A DNA stretch of 64,000 nucleotides from Kitasatospora sp. NBC_00315 (GTDB lineage Bacteria; Actinomycetota; Actinomycetes; Streptomycetales; Streptomycetaceae), in NCBI RefSeq assembly GCF_041435095.1, contig NZ_CP108025.1:3224001-3288000 (forward strand), given 5' to 3'. The first letter of the stretch is position 1. Each line of letters begins with the position of its first letter. The notes below the pieces were generated by a model. That model made no database searches. It was not told the origin of the DNA and was given only the letters and a program-made list of their open reading frames with translations. Both the position numbers and the translations under genes were made by a program. Below are positions 15,782 to 25,400 of this stretch, piece by piece.

Positions 15782-18046
15782 TCAGGCCGGCTCGTCCGAC
15801 GTGTCGCCGGGCGGGTCGTCGGGTGTCGCGTCCGGGTCCGGCCCGGGCTCTTCCCCCGCACACAACGACAGCACAGCGGCGCCGTACTTGTCCAGCTTCA
15901 TCGCGCCCACGCCCGAGATGACCGCCAGTTCGCGCTCGTCGGACGGCACGTCCTCGGCGATGGCCATCAGTGTGGCGTCGGTGAAGACCACGTAGGCCGG
16001 GGCGCCCTGCTTCTTCGCCTGCCCGGCCCGCCACTCACGCAGCCGCTCGAACAGTGCCTCGTCCATCGAGGACGGGCAGCTCTCGCAGCGCCGCAGCTTG
16101 CGTTCCACGGCCTCGATGAGGGTGCGGTCGCAGACCCGGCACTTGACCGGGCCGCGCGCCCTGCGGGCCGCCGGGCGCTCACCGCCGGACTCGACGCCAC
16201 CGCGGCCGCCGCGTGCCCCGGAGCGCGCACCGGGCGCGCTCGACCCCGGGCGCAGCCCGTCCAGGAATCGGGTCGGCTTGCGGCTCGCCCGCCCCCCGGG
16301 GGAGCGGGAGAGCGACCAGGAGAGCGAGATGTTGCGCCGGGCCCGGGTGACGCCGACGTAGAGCAGCCGGCGCTCCTCCTCGACCTGCTCGTCGGTCTTC
16401 GCGTAGATGATCGGCATGGTGCCCTCGGTGAGCCCGACCAGGAACACCGCGTCCCACTCCAGGCCCTTGGCCGCGTGCAGCGAGGCCAGCGTGACGCCCT
16501 CGACGGCGGGGGCGTGCTGGGCGGCCGCGCGGGCGTCCAGCTCGGCGACGTAGGCGGCGAGGTCGGCGCTCTCGCCGGCCGTACGCCGGGCGGCCTCGAA
16601 CTCCTCGGCCAGCCGGACCAGCGCGGCCAGCGACTCCCAGCGCTCGCGCACCGCGCCGGAGCCGCCCGGCGGGGTCGCGGTGAAGCCGCGGGTGGCCAGG
16701 ACCGCGCGGACCTGCGACGGCAGGTCGGGGGCATCGGCCGTGAGCGGGTCGGAGCCCGCCCGGGCGGCGCCCTTGAGCAGCACGCCCGCCTCGCGCACCT
16801 CGGGGCGTTCGAAGAACCGCTCGGCGCCCTTGAGCTGGTAGGAGATGCCCAGATCGGCGAGCGCCTGCTCGTACACCTCGGACATGCCGTTGGTCCGGAA
16901 CAGGACCGCGATCTCGCTGGCACGGCAGCCGCCGCGGTCGGCGGGCAGCGCCAGCAGCTCCTTGATCCGGTGCGCCGTGCTCTCGGCCTCGGTGGGCTCG
17001 TCGGAGTACTCGACGTAGACCGGGTCGGGGCCGGCCGCGCGCTGCGAGACGAGCTCCAGCCGGTGCTGCGCGGCCTGGCCCCTGGCCTGGGCCAGCAGGC
17101 CGTTGGCGAGGTTCACCACCTGCGGGGTGGAGCGGTAGTCCCGGACCAGCTTGACCACCGTCGCCTCGGGGTGGCGCCCGCGGAAGTTCAGCAGGTAGTC
17201 GGGGGTGGCGCCGGTGAAGGAGTAGATGGTCTGGCTGGCGTCGCCGACCACGCAGAGGCTGGCACCGGGGCCGGCCCACTGGTCGAGCAGCCGCTGCTGG
17301 AGCGGGGAGACGTCCTGGTACTCGTCGACGGTGAAGTGCCGGTACTGGGCGCGGACCCGCTCGGCGATCTCCGGGCGGTCCTCCAGGATCGCGGCGGTCA
17401 GCAGCAGGACGTCCTCGAAGTCGATGACGGCGCGGTCGCGCTTGGCCTGCTCGTAGGCGGCGTACACCCGGGCGATCTCGGCCGGGTCGCGCGGGGCCTC
17501 CCGGCCGGCCTTGACGACGGCCGCCGCGTAGTCGTCGGGGACGATCTGGGTGACCTTGGCCCACTCGATCTCGCCCGTGAGGTCGCGCAGCTCGGTGCGC
17601 TGGACCCGCAGACCGCAGCGCCCGGCCGCCTCGGCGACCAGCTGGACCTTGCGCTCCAGCAGCCGGGGCACCTCGCCGCCCACCGCGCGCGGCCAGAAGT
17701 ACTGGAGCTGGCGCAGCGCGGCGGAGTGGAAGGTCCTGGCCTGGACCCCCTCGACGCCGAGCTCGCGCAGCCGGCCGCGCATCTCGCCGGCGGCCCGCGC
17801 GGTGAAGGTGACCGCCAGCACCTGCTGCGGCTGGTAGACACCGCTGCGCACGCCGTAGGCGATCCGATGGGTGATGGCGCGGGTCTTGCCCGTACCGGCG
17901 CCCGCCAGGACACAGACCGGGCCGTGCAGGGCGGTGGCGACGGCCCGCTGCTCGGGGTCGAGCCCGGCCAGCACGGCGTCGGCGCCGACGGGGGCCGGCC
18001 GGTGGTCGTCGTCGTACGGGCTGCCGCTCAAGAGGTCTTCCTGCAT
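15782..18046 (-). CDS. uvrD2: ATP-dependent DNA helicase UvrD2 (SF1, HRDC)
   Basis: A 754-residue superfamily 1A helicase that unwinds DNA 3-prime to 5-prime. Walker A is AGAGTGKT (about residues 48-55), motif II is VDEYQD, motif III GDASQTIYSFTG, motif IV VRDYRST, and motif VI LLYVGVTRAR. After the motor come a zinc-binding segment (CRVC and CESC pairs) and a C-terminal HRDC domain, the combination that defines actinobacterial UvrD2. Mycobacterial UvrD2 is essential. I use the ATG at 18046, with GAGAGG 9 nt upstream; an ATG at 18055 abuts that site. A TTGTCCACA DnaA-box-like site lies about 95 bp upstream. Confidence 0.92.
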   Translation of the reverse strand: MQEDLLSGSPYDDDHRPAPVGADAVLAGLDPEQRAVATALHGPVCVLAGAGTGKTRAITHRIAYGVRSGVYQPQQVLAVTFTARAAGEMRGRLRELGVEGVQARTFHSAALRQLQYFWPRAVGGEVPRLLERKVQLVAEAAGRCGLRVQRTELRDLTGEIEWAKVTQIVPDDYAAAVVKAGREAPRDPAEIARVYAAYEQAKRDRAVIDFEDVLLLTAAILEDRPEIAERVRAQYRHFTVDEYQDVSPLQQRLLDQWAGPGASLCVVGDASQTIYSFTGATPDYLLNFRGRHPEATVVKLVRDYRSTPQVVNLANGLLAQARGQAAQHRLELVSQRAAGPDPVYVEYSDEPTEAESTAHRIKELLALPADRGGCRASEIAVLFRTNGMSEVYEQALADLGISYQLKGAERFFERPEVREAGVLLKGAARAGSDPLTADAPDLPSQVRAVLATRGFTATPPGGSGAVRERWESLAALVRLAEEFEAARRTAGESADLAAYVAELDARAAAQHAPAVEGVTLASLHAAKGLEWDAVFLVGLTEGTMPIIYAKTDEQVEEERRLLYVGVTRARRNISLSWSLSRSPGGRASRKPTRFLDGLRPGSSAPGARSGARGGRGGVESGGERPAARRARGPVKCRVCDRTLIEAVERKLRRCESCPSSMDEALFERLREWRAGQAKKQGAPAYVVFTDATLMAIAEDVPSDERELAVISGVGAMKLDKYGAAVLSLCAGEEPGPDPDATPDDPPGDTSDEPA

Positions 18047-18141
18047 GCAGTCCATCCTCTCAGCCCGGCGGGGGCGACTGGCCGGCCGCGGGGGCGGCCG
18101 TGCGGACATCCTGGCAGGGTGGGCCGACAGGACGGGCGGAG

Positions 18142-18150
18142 TTGTCCACA
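18142..18150 (+). promoter_or_regulatory. DnaA-box consensus between uvrD2 and mycoredoxin
   Basis: An exact TTGTCCACA lies in the 244-bp divergent spacer, about 95 bp upstream of uvrD2 and 80 bp upstream of the SigR-like promoter. It is a single site and not an origin. Confidence 0.4.
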
Positions 18151-18221
18151 GGTCCGATGCGATCGAAGGATGATCGCTGCGCCCGAGGGCGCGCGGACCG
18201 AGTGTCACGCCCGGCGCACAC

Positions 18222-18247
18222 GGAATGACCGATGCACGTCGTGCGTT
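18222..18247 (+). promoter_or_regulatory. SigR-type promoter for mycoredoxin
   Basis: GGAAT (18222-18226), an 18-nt spacer and GTT (18245-18247) match the SigR consensus GGAAT-N18/19-GTT. Transcription would start near 18254, giving a leader of about 37 nt. SigR controls disulfide-stress and mycothiol-linked genes, which fits the product. Confidence 0.6.
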
Positions 18248-18290
18248 GTCCCCTCAGACCGTACGCCCCCTCCCGAAGGAGTCCCCAGCG

Positions 18291-18548
18291 ATGTCCGGCA
18301 GCGTCACGATGTACAGCACCACCTGGTGCGGCTACTGCACCCGACTCAAGGGCCAGCTGCAGCGCGAGGGAATCGGGTACACCGAGATCAACATCGAGGA
18401 GGACCCGGCGTCGGCGGATTTCGTCGAGTCGGTCAACAACGGCAACCAGGTCGTGCCGACCGTGCTGGTCACGCCGGCCGGCGGCGGGGAGCGGGTCGTG
18501 ATGACCAACCCCAGCCTGCGCCAGGTCCAGGCCGCGCTGGCGGGCTGA
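18291..18548 (+). CDS. mrx1: mycoredoxin (glutaredoxin-like, CGYC)
   Basis: An 85-residue glutaredoxin-fold oxidoreductase that reduces mycothiol mixed disulfides in actinobacteria. The active site TTWCGYCTRLK (Cys13 and Cys16) and the cis-Pro region NGNQVVPTVLV are intact. The length equals that of mycobacterial Mrx1. The ATG is preceded by AAGGAG at 9 nt. A SigR-type promoter lies 44 bp upstream, consistent with induction by thiol oxidants. It is divergent from uvrD2. Confidence 0.92.
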   Translation: MSGSVTMYSTTWCGYCTRLKGQLQREGIGYTEINIEEDPASADFVESVNNGNQVVPTVLVTPAGGGERVVMTNPSLRQVQAALAG

Positions 18549-18595
18549 CGCCACGGGTCGGGGCGGCCGTTCGCGGCCCGCTCCGGCGCCCGAGG

Positions 18596-18617
18596 GCCCC
18601 GGCCGACCGGCCGGGGC
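18596..18617. terminator. 9-bp inverted repeat between convergent genes
   Basis: GCCCCGGCC and its complement flank a GACC loop, midway between the mycoredoxin gene and the convergent GntR gene. Confidence 0.6.
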
Positions 18618-18702
18618 TCCTGCGCGTCCGGGGCCCGCGCCGGGCCGCCCCGACCCCGGCCGGGGTGGGCCCGGACGACCGGCGGCGGCCGGCCCGCCAC
18701 CG

Positions 18703-19542
18703 TCAGGAGGCGTCGGCCCGGGCGGTGTCGACCGGTCCGGCCGGGGACGGGAGGACGGCGCGCGCGCCCAGGTCGCCGACGCCGTAGACGAGCCGGCAGC
18801 GGTCCGCCGAGTAGCGCGTCTCGATCACCCGCACCGGTCCGCGCCGGTCGTACGTGACCCGGGTCTGCACCACCAGCGGTACACCCGGACCGCCCTGGAA
18901 CCACTGCGCCTCCTCGGGCCCGGGCATCCGGGCGACCAGGTGGTCCACGGCGCCGACCTCGGTCCGACCGAGCGCCGCCAGCACCGCCTCGTCCCCGCCC
19001 TCGACCTGGTCGGGTTCCATCAGCGGGGTGCCGGCCGCCAGCCCGGCCCGGTAGTGGCTCTCCTCGATCGAGTACGGCTCGGCGTCCAGCAGCCGTAGCT
19101 GCCGGCGCAGCACGATCGCCTCGCCCGGCCGCAGGCCGAGCCGTTCCGCGATGTCCACCCGGGCGCGGACGATCAGCATCTCGAAGTCGGCCGTCAACTC
19201 CCGGCCCGCCTCGGTCGCCTCTTTGGTGTAGACCTCGGCGGGAACCGCCAGGCAGTCCCGCTGGTCCGGCAGCGGGCCGGGCCCGTAGGCGCGGTGGTCG
19301 ACCACCGGATGCTCCCGCAGATAGGTGCCCTTGCCCTGGAGCCGGACCAGCCGGCCCTCGTTGACCAGCACGTCGACCGCGAGCCGAACGGTGTTGCGGG
19401 CCACCCCGTACTGCCGCTCCAGGACGCCCTCGACCGGCAGCGGATCGTCGACGGTGAACTCGCCCGCCGCGATCCGGCGACGCAGATCCGCCGCGAGCCG
19501 CTGGTACTTGGGGGATTGGGCACTGCCGCGTGGAATTGTCAC
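18703..19542 (-). CDS. GntR/HutC-family transcriptional regulator with UTRA domain
   Basis: A 279-residue regulator. The winged helix at residues 8-75 has the GntR pattern (LPVEGVLERQYGVARNTVRLA), followed by a UTRA effector-binding domain (residues 95-265). The effector and targets are not evident, as no sugar or amino-acid catabolic genes are adjacent. I chose the GTG at 19542: TACATT lies 7 nt upstream with CTGAAA 18 nt before it, giving a leaderless promoter. An alternative GTG at 19569 adds nine residues but would overlap this promoter. Confidence 0.85.
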   Translation of the reverse strand: MTIPRGSAQSPKYQRLAADLRRRIAAGEFTVDDPLPVEGVLERQYGVARNTVRLAVDVLVNEGRLVRLQGKGTYLREHPVVDHRAYGPGPLPDQRDCLAVPAEVYTKEATEAGRELTADFEMLIVRARVDIAERLGLRPGEAIVLRRQLRLLDAEPYSIEESHYRAGLAAGTPLMEPDQVEGGDEAVLAALGRTEVGAVDHLVARMPGPEEAQWFQGGPGVPLVVQTRVTYDRRGPVRVIETRYSADRCRLVYGVGDLGARAVLPSPAGPVDTARADAS

Positions 19543-19894
19543 CCGAGTGAATGTAGCGATCCGGCTCACCCCGTTTCAGCCGAACCCGCCAACATCGGCC
19601 GGGGTCGGGGAATGCGGGATTGATCCGCACCGCGATCGATTACCGCCCCTGCTCGCCCGCCGTCCCGACGGGCGGCGCATTGCGCCCCCGAGCGCCCGTC
19701 GGGACGGCGGGTACGGGGCCGGGCCGATGCCCGGCGGCGCGGGCGGGGGCACCGGCAGGAGCGGCGAGCCCCGCCGAGCGGGCGCACGGATCGATCGAAG
19801 TGAATTCACGAAAAGGGGCGCACGGCCTATGCCGCACGCCCCATTCGTCAACCACGTTCTCGTTAATGCCCGGTGGTCGGATAAAAAGTCCGGC
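19543..19894. other. 352-bp spacer with GntR promoter and two inverted repeats
   Basis: No gene is seen. The spacer holds the GntR-gene promoter (CTGAAA, 18 nt, TACATT at 19550-19555) and two hairpins following nudC (19656-19711 and 19869-19905). The stretch 19790-19890 is AT-richer than its surroundings. Confidence 0.6.
19656..19711. repeat. 19-bp perfect inverted repeat
   Basis: Arms 19656-19674 and 19693-19711 are exact complements with an 18-nt loop. It lies about 185 bp past the nudC stop and 115 bp before the GntR start. It may be a second terminator or a protein-binding palindrome. Confidence 0.7.
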
Positions 19895-19905
19895 CTACCA
19901 CCGGG
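19869..19905 (-). terminator. hairpin overlapping the nudC stop codon
   Basis: CCCGGTGGT (19869-19877) and ACCACCGGG (19897-19905) are exact complements. The enclosed sequence contains a second short stem (CGGA / TCCG) around an AAAAA run. The nudC TAG lies inside the structure, so it may terminate transcription or stabilise the end of the message. Confidence 0.5.
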
Positions 19906-20854
19906 CCGCCGAAGGAAGCGGCTCCCCGTACCAGAGTTCGACCAGGTGCCGGGCGATCGAAATCCCCGACGGCGGCAGGATCTCCCCCGCCGCCATTCCG
20001 GCCTTCAGCTCCTCGCGGGAGAACCAGCGCGCCTCGGCCAGTTCCTCGCCGTCCACCGTGATCGCGGTACCGGCCGGGTCGGCCGTCCCGGTGAAGCCCA
20101 GCATCAGGCTGCACGGGAAGGGCCAGGGCTGGCTCGCCACGTAGCTGACGTCGGCGACCCGGACGCCGGCCTCCTCGAAGACCTCGCGGGTCACCGCCTG
20201 CTCGATCGACTCACCGGGCTCGACGAAACCGGCCAGGGTGGACCAGCGGCCCTCGGGCCACAAGGCCTGGCGGCCCAGCAGGCAGCGGTCCTCCTCGTCG
20301 GTGATCATCATGATCACCGCCGGGTCGGTGCGCGGGTAGTGCTCCGCGGCGCAGGAGGTGCACCGCCGGATGTGGCCGGCCCCGGCCTTCTCGGTGGGGT
20401 GCCCGCAGCGCGAGCAGAAGCTGTGCTGGCGGTGCCAGTGCTCCAGCGCCACCGCGTGCACCAGCAGGCCGGCGTCACGGTCGGACAGCATCGCCCCGAC
20501 CTCGCGCAGCCCGGCCGGGCGGGCGTCGCCGTCGAGGCGCCCCGGCAGGCTCTCACCGGCCAGCGCGAAGTAGGAGACACCGTCGTCGTCGGTGCCCAGG
20601 AAGTAGCGGTCCCCCGTCTGGGGTGCCTCGAAGGAGGGCAGCAGCACCAGCTCGGTGCCGTCCCTGGTGTCCACCACGAACGCCTCACCCGCCGCGATCG
20701 GCAGCACCTTGGTGTTCGGGTGGCTCCAGGCCGCCGCCAGCCACGGCTCGTCGAGGCGGTGGTGCGCGGCACGGTCGACGCCGGCTCTGGCCAGCGCGAG
20801 GGGCTTCGGACGTTCGGTCTCAGGCACGGTGCTCAACTTAAGTTCCATCCCCAT
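19895..20854 (-). CDS. nudC: NAD+ diphosphatase NudC
   Basis: A 319-residue NudC-type Nudix hydrolase that cleaves NAD(H) to NMN(H) and AMP and can remove NAD caps from RNA. The zinc ribbon has two Cys pairs (CSRCGHP and CTSCAAEHYPRTDP). The Nudix box GFVEPGESIEQA then REVFEEAGV is intact, and the family-specific SQPWPFPCSLM follows. The start at 20854 has no clear Shine-Dalgarno; an ATG two codons later (20848) follows GGGG. The gene lies 20 bp after the M20 peptidase, probably in the same transcript. Confidence 0.9.
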   Translation of the reverse strand: MGMELKLSTVPETERPKPLALARAGVDRAAHHRLDEPWLAAAWSHPNTKVLPIAAGEAFVVDTRDGTELVLLPSFEAPQTGDRYFLGTDDDGVSYFALAGESLPGRLDGDARPAGLREVGAMLSDRDAGLLVHAVALEHWHRQHSFCSRCGHPTEKAGAGHIRRCTSCAAEHYPRTDPAVIMMITDEEDRCLLGRQALWPEGRWSTLAGFVEPGESIEQAVTREVFEEAGVRVADVSYVASQPWPFPCSLMLGFTGTADPAGTAITVDGEELAEARWFSREELKAGMAAGEILPPSGISIARHLVELWYGEPLPSAARW

Positions 20855-20874
20855 GTGAAGAATCGTCGGGTCCG

Positions 20875-22287
20875 TCACGCGCGCTCGCCGCCCGGCCGCC
20901 AGCTCTCCGCCAGGTCGCCCCACAGGTGGGCCGCGGTCTCCACGCCCTTGCGCAGCAGGTCCAGCTCGACCTTCTCGTCGACCGAGTGCCAGCCGTCCGA
21001 GGGCACCGAGATGCCCAGGAAGAGCACCGGCGCGCCGAGCACGTCCTGCAGGTCGGCGGCCGGGCCGGAGCCGCCCTCGCGGGTGAAGAGGATCTTCTGC
21101 TCGAAGGCCCGGCCCATCGCCCGGACCACGGACTGCAGCGCCGGGTGGTCCAGCGGGGTCAGACAGGGCCGGGTCGCGCCGGGGAAGACCAGCTCGTGGC
21201 GGATGCCGTCCGGCACCCTGGCCACGACCCACTGCCGGACGGCCTCGCGGATCTTCTCGACCTCCTGCCCGGCGACCAGCCGGAAGGAGAGCTTGAGGTG
21301 CGCCGAGGCCGGCACGATGGTCTTCCCTCCGGGGCCGGTGTAACCGCCCCAGATGCCGTTGACCTCGGCGGTCGGGCGGGCCCAGACCCGCTCCAGGGTG
21401 GTGTACCCCGTCTCCCCCCGCACCCCGTGCGACTTGGCGATCCGCAGCCACTGCGCCTCGTCGAACGGCAGCTCCGCGAAGAGCTCGCGCTCACGCTCGG
21501 TCAGCTCGACGATGCCGTCGTAGAAACCCGGGATGTCGACCCGGCGGTCCTCGTCGTGCAGGGCCGCGGCCAGCTCGGCCGCCACGGCGGCCGGGTTCGG
21601 GACGGCGCCGCCGAAGGAGCCGGAGTGGATGTCGGTGTCCGGCCCGAACAGGTCGATCTGGGCGTCGGCCAGGCCGCGCATTCCGGTGCAGACGGTCGGA
21701 GTGTCCTCGGACCACATCCCGGTGTCCGAGATGATCACCACGTCGGCGGCCAGCCGCCGCGCCTCCCGCCGCACCAGCTCGGCGAAGTTCGGCGAACCGG
21801 ACTCCTCCTCACCCTCGATCAGCAGCTTGAGGTTGACCGCGGGCGCGGTGCGGCCGGTGGCGGCCAGGTGGGCGCGCACACCGAGGGTGTGGAAGAACAC
21901 CTGGCCCTTGTCGTCGGCAGCGCCGCGGGCGAACAGCCGGCGGCCGACCACGGTCGGCGTGAACGGCTCGGTCGCCCAGCCGTCCGCCCGGTCGGCGGGC
22001 TGGACGTCGTGGTGGCCGTAGACGAGCACGGTGGGCGCGGACGAGTCCCCCGACGGCCATTCGGCGAAGACGGCGGGCAGTCCGTCCGTCTCCCAGACCT
22101 CCGCCACCGGGAAGCCGCTGTCACGCAGTTTCCCGGCCAGCCACTCGGCGGAGCGGCGCACGTCACCGGCGCGCTCCGGGTCGGCCGAGACGGACGGGAT
22201 GGCCAGCCAGTCGCAGAGATCCGCCAGGAAGGCGCTCTCCTGCTGGTCGATGAAGGTACGGACGACGCTGTCCGGAGTTCTCGTCAT
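20875..22287 (-). CDS. M20-family dipeptidase / metallopeptidase
   Basis: A 470-residue zinc-dependent M20 peptidase of the PepV/carnosinase-like branch. Metal-binding and catalytic motifs are visible: VLVYGHHDVQP (first His), GAADDKGQ (bridging Asp), LLIEGEEESGSPN (catalytic Glu pair) and ISDTGMW. The dimerisation domain occupies about residues 205-365. Substrate specificity is unknown. TAAAGT lies 7 nt before the ATG and no ribosome site is present, so the message may be leaderless. It heads a two-gene unit with nudC. Confidence 0.88.
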   Translation of the reverse strand: MTRTPDSVVRTFIDQQESAFLADLCDWLAIPSVSADPERAGDVRRSAEWLAGKLRDSGFPVAEVWETDGLPAVFAEWPSGDSSAPTVLVYGHHDVQPADRADGWATEPFTPTVVGRRLFARGAADDKGQVFFHTLGVRAHLAATGRTAPAVNLKLLIEGEEESGSPNFAELVRREARRLAADVVIISDTGMWSEDTPTVCTGMRGLADAQIDLFGPDTDIHSGSFGGAVPNPAAVAAELAAALHDEDRRVDIPGFYDGIVELTERERELFAELPFDEAQWLRIAKSHGVRGETGYTTLERVWARPTAEVNGIWGGYTGPGGKTIVPASAHLKLSFRLVAGQEVEKIREAVRQWVVARVPDGIRHELVFPGATRPCLTPLDHPALQSVVRAMGRAFEQKILFTREGGSGPAADLQDVLGAPVLFLGISVPSDGWHSVDEKVELDLLRKGVETAAHLWGDLAESWRPGGERA

Positions 22288-22365
22288 ACGGACGACTTTA
22301 GTTCGCTTGTGCGGGTGCTTGCCCCGGCCATCCGATCACTGGGCACCGAGCGGTGTGTTACATCC

Positions 22366-22402
22366 GTCACCCCCGGCCGCGCGGACGCCGGCCGGGGGTG
22401 AC
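22366..22402 (-). terminator. 13-bp perfect inverted repeat after the ABC permease
   Basis: GTCACCCCCGGCC and its complement with an 11-nt loop lie 18 bp beyond the permease stop codon, in the 132-bp spacer before the M20 peptidase gene. Confidence 0.7.
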
Positions 22403-22419
22403 GAGGTCCGGCCGACCGC

Positions 22420-25400
22420 TCAGCCGGAGGTCCTCAGCAGGACGATCCGGGAGCGGGTGAGCAGGGTCGCCAGACCCACCGCGAGCAGCGGCAGGACCAC
22501 CAGGGTGATCCCCATGGTCGCCCAGGGGAAGACCACGACCGCCCGGCTCGCGGCCTCGCCCGGACTCATCCCCGGGTAGGCGCCGCCCAGGGCCTGGACC
22601 TTGCGCAGCGCCACGGCCGGGACCACGCCGCAGATCGTTCCGAGCACCGCACCCATCGCCGCGATCACCCCGCACTGGAAGCCCGAGAGCGTGCGGCGGA
22701 TGCGCGGGGCCGCGCCGATCGCGGCCAGTGTGGTCAGGTCGCGCTGCGAGTCGGCGGCGGCGAGCCCGGTGGCGATGCCCGCCGCTCCGAGCGCGACCAG
22801 AGCCGCGAAGCCGGTGAGCCCGAGGGTGATCAGGTCGGTCGTCGACCGGTAGCCGCGCTCGACGTCGAAGCGCACGCCGTCGCTGACCTTGGCGACCGCG
22901 GCGGAGGCCCTCTGGATCGAGGAACTGCCGGACGCCTTCGCGGGGAGCCACACCGATCCGGTCTCCGCGGTGCCGAGCCCGAGCGCGGCGGCCGTCGCCG
23001 GGCTGATCATCGCCTTGGACCCGGCGACGGAGGACGTGGCCAGGACCGCGTCCACGCTCAGGTGGTGGACGGTCGGGCGGCTCGTGAGCGGCGACCCGTC
23101 GGCGGGAACGTGCTTCGCGGTGGGTGACGGTGCGACCGTCTCGACGCCGCCGGCGGCGACGGGCGAGGCGGAGGCCCTCGGGGCGGCGGGGGCGGAGGGC
23201 GAGGGCGAGGCGGACGCGGAGGCGGAGGCGGAGGCCCTCGGGGAGGCGCCCGGTGAGCGCGTGCCGCTCGGCTCGTCGTAGATCACCGCCTCGGTGAGAT
23301 CGAGCGTGATCTTCCCGTCCTTCAGGTACAGCGGGTCGAAGACGACCGCCTTGCCCGCCGCCAGTGCCTGCTCAGCCGCCTGGTCCTTCACCCCGTAGAG
23401 GTTGCGCAGCACGCCGGCGTCGCCGGCGGGGATCTCCCCGAACCCGGTGGAGGAGTAGTTGCGGTGCCTGATGCAGCGCGGGTCGTCCAGGGCCGGGCTC
23501 GGCGTCACGGAGCCGTTCGGGCCCGTCGCGTTGTCCGGGTCGTCGGCCGGGCAGCGGCGCTCCTTGGGGATGGAGATGTCCACCTGCCCGCAGACGCTCT
23601 GCCCCGCTTGGCAGTCGCCCATGAAGCTGACGCCGAGGACGTCGGCGCGCGGGCCGAGATCCGGCACGTTGCTCTCCACCGCGCCGCGCAGCTGCGGCAG
23701 CAGTGCGCCGTCCGCCGCGCTGCCCCAACCGGTGGCGAGGGTGACCGCCCCGGTGGGTGCGGAGGCGACGTACTCCCGGCGGCCCTGCTCCGCACTGCTG
23801 GCGCTGTAGACGCCGACCGCGACGGAGCCCGCGACCGCCGCCATCACGGCGGCCACGGCGGGTGCGGTACGGCCCCGGTGGCGCACCGAGTCGCGCAGGG
23901 CGAGCCGGGGACCGAGCGGCAGCACCCGGCCGAGCCGGCCGAAGAGACCGACCAGGAACGGGGCCAGCGCGACCATGCCGAGCTCGGCGATCATCGAGCC
24001 GCCGAGCACCGCGGTGGTGTGGCTGCCGACCCCGCTGGTCGAGCCGAGCAGCGCCAGCGCGGCGCCACCGCCCACCATCAGCAGGCCGAGTACGGCCAGC
24101 CGCTTGCTCGGCGGCTTCAGCGAACCGCGGCCGGTGAGCGCGGCGACCACGTCCTGCCGGGAGGCCTGGACGGCGGGGACGACCGCCGCGAGCAGCCCGG
24201 TGACCAGGCCGATGCCCATCACGCCGAGCAGGTCGGCCGGCTGGAGGTCGAAGTGGCCGAAGCGGCTTCCGGCGTACTGCTCGGCCTGCGGACGGAGCAG
24301 GGCGACCAGGCCGATCGCGCCGACCAGCCCGACCGCCGCGCCGGTGACGCCGAGCACGACGCCGCCGCCGAGCACCACCGCGCGCACGTGCGCGCGGTCA
24401 CCGCCGCCGGCGGCCAGCAGCCCCAGCTGCCGCCGGGAGCGCCTGGCCCCGACGGCGAAGGCGGGGCCCGCGAGCAGCACGATCTCCAGCAGCGCCATCC
24501 CGGCGACGGTGGCCAGGATCACGACGGAGGTCCGGTCGAAGTAGCTGCCGCCCCCGCCGTACCGGTCCTGGGCGAGGAAGTAGGGCACCTCGGAGCGGGC
24601 GGGCGGGTCGAGGATCACGGAGCGCGAGGCCGCGCTGAAGCCGTAGGAGTTGAGTTCCTTCACCTTGGCCCAGTCGACCGACGCGCCGGCGGGCAGTTTC
24701 ACCAGCCAGCGGGTCTGCTCGTACGCTCCCGCCCCCTTGTCCTGCTCGGTCCCGGCCGCCGCCTTCAGGGCGGGCACGAGGTCGCCCGGCCGCCCGATCA
24801 GCGTGTCGGTGCGCAGCCGGCCGGGGAACTCGACGGCGGCGGTGATCGTGTACGGCTTGCCGGGGAGGACGCTGAAGGTGGTCCGGTCGCCGATCGCGAG
24901 CCGGGCGTCGTCCAGGAAGGCGCGGGTGGCGGCGATCTCGCCCGCGGCGGCCGGGGGCCGGCCGTCGAGCACCGTGATCCGGCCCTGCCAGACCGGATCG
25001 GCCAGGTCGGCCTCCTCGGTCTGCACCTTGCTCAGGCCGTCCCTGGTACTGGTGGAGACCCAGGGGCCGGACCCGACCGGGATCAGCGTGCTGCCGGCCG
25101 GCAGCAGCTGCCGGGCCAGGGTGGCGGGGTCGGTGTCCTGGCTCCGCTGCTGCTCGGGGGTCAGCCGGGCGCCGTCCTTGGGAGAGTCGACGGTCGTCCC
25201 CTCGTCCGGGTCGGGCGCCTGGAGCACCGTCAGCCCGCCCCCCAGCGAGTCGATCTGCAGGTCGGCCCGGCCGATGGAGCGCGCCACCGCCTCGCCGGGG
25301 TCGAGCTGAGCGCTGCGGAAGACGACGTCGGCGCCGGCGACGCCGAGGACGGGCAGCGCGACCATGGCGACGACGAGGGCGCTGCGGCCCTTGGCGCGCA

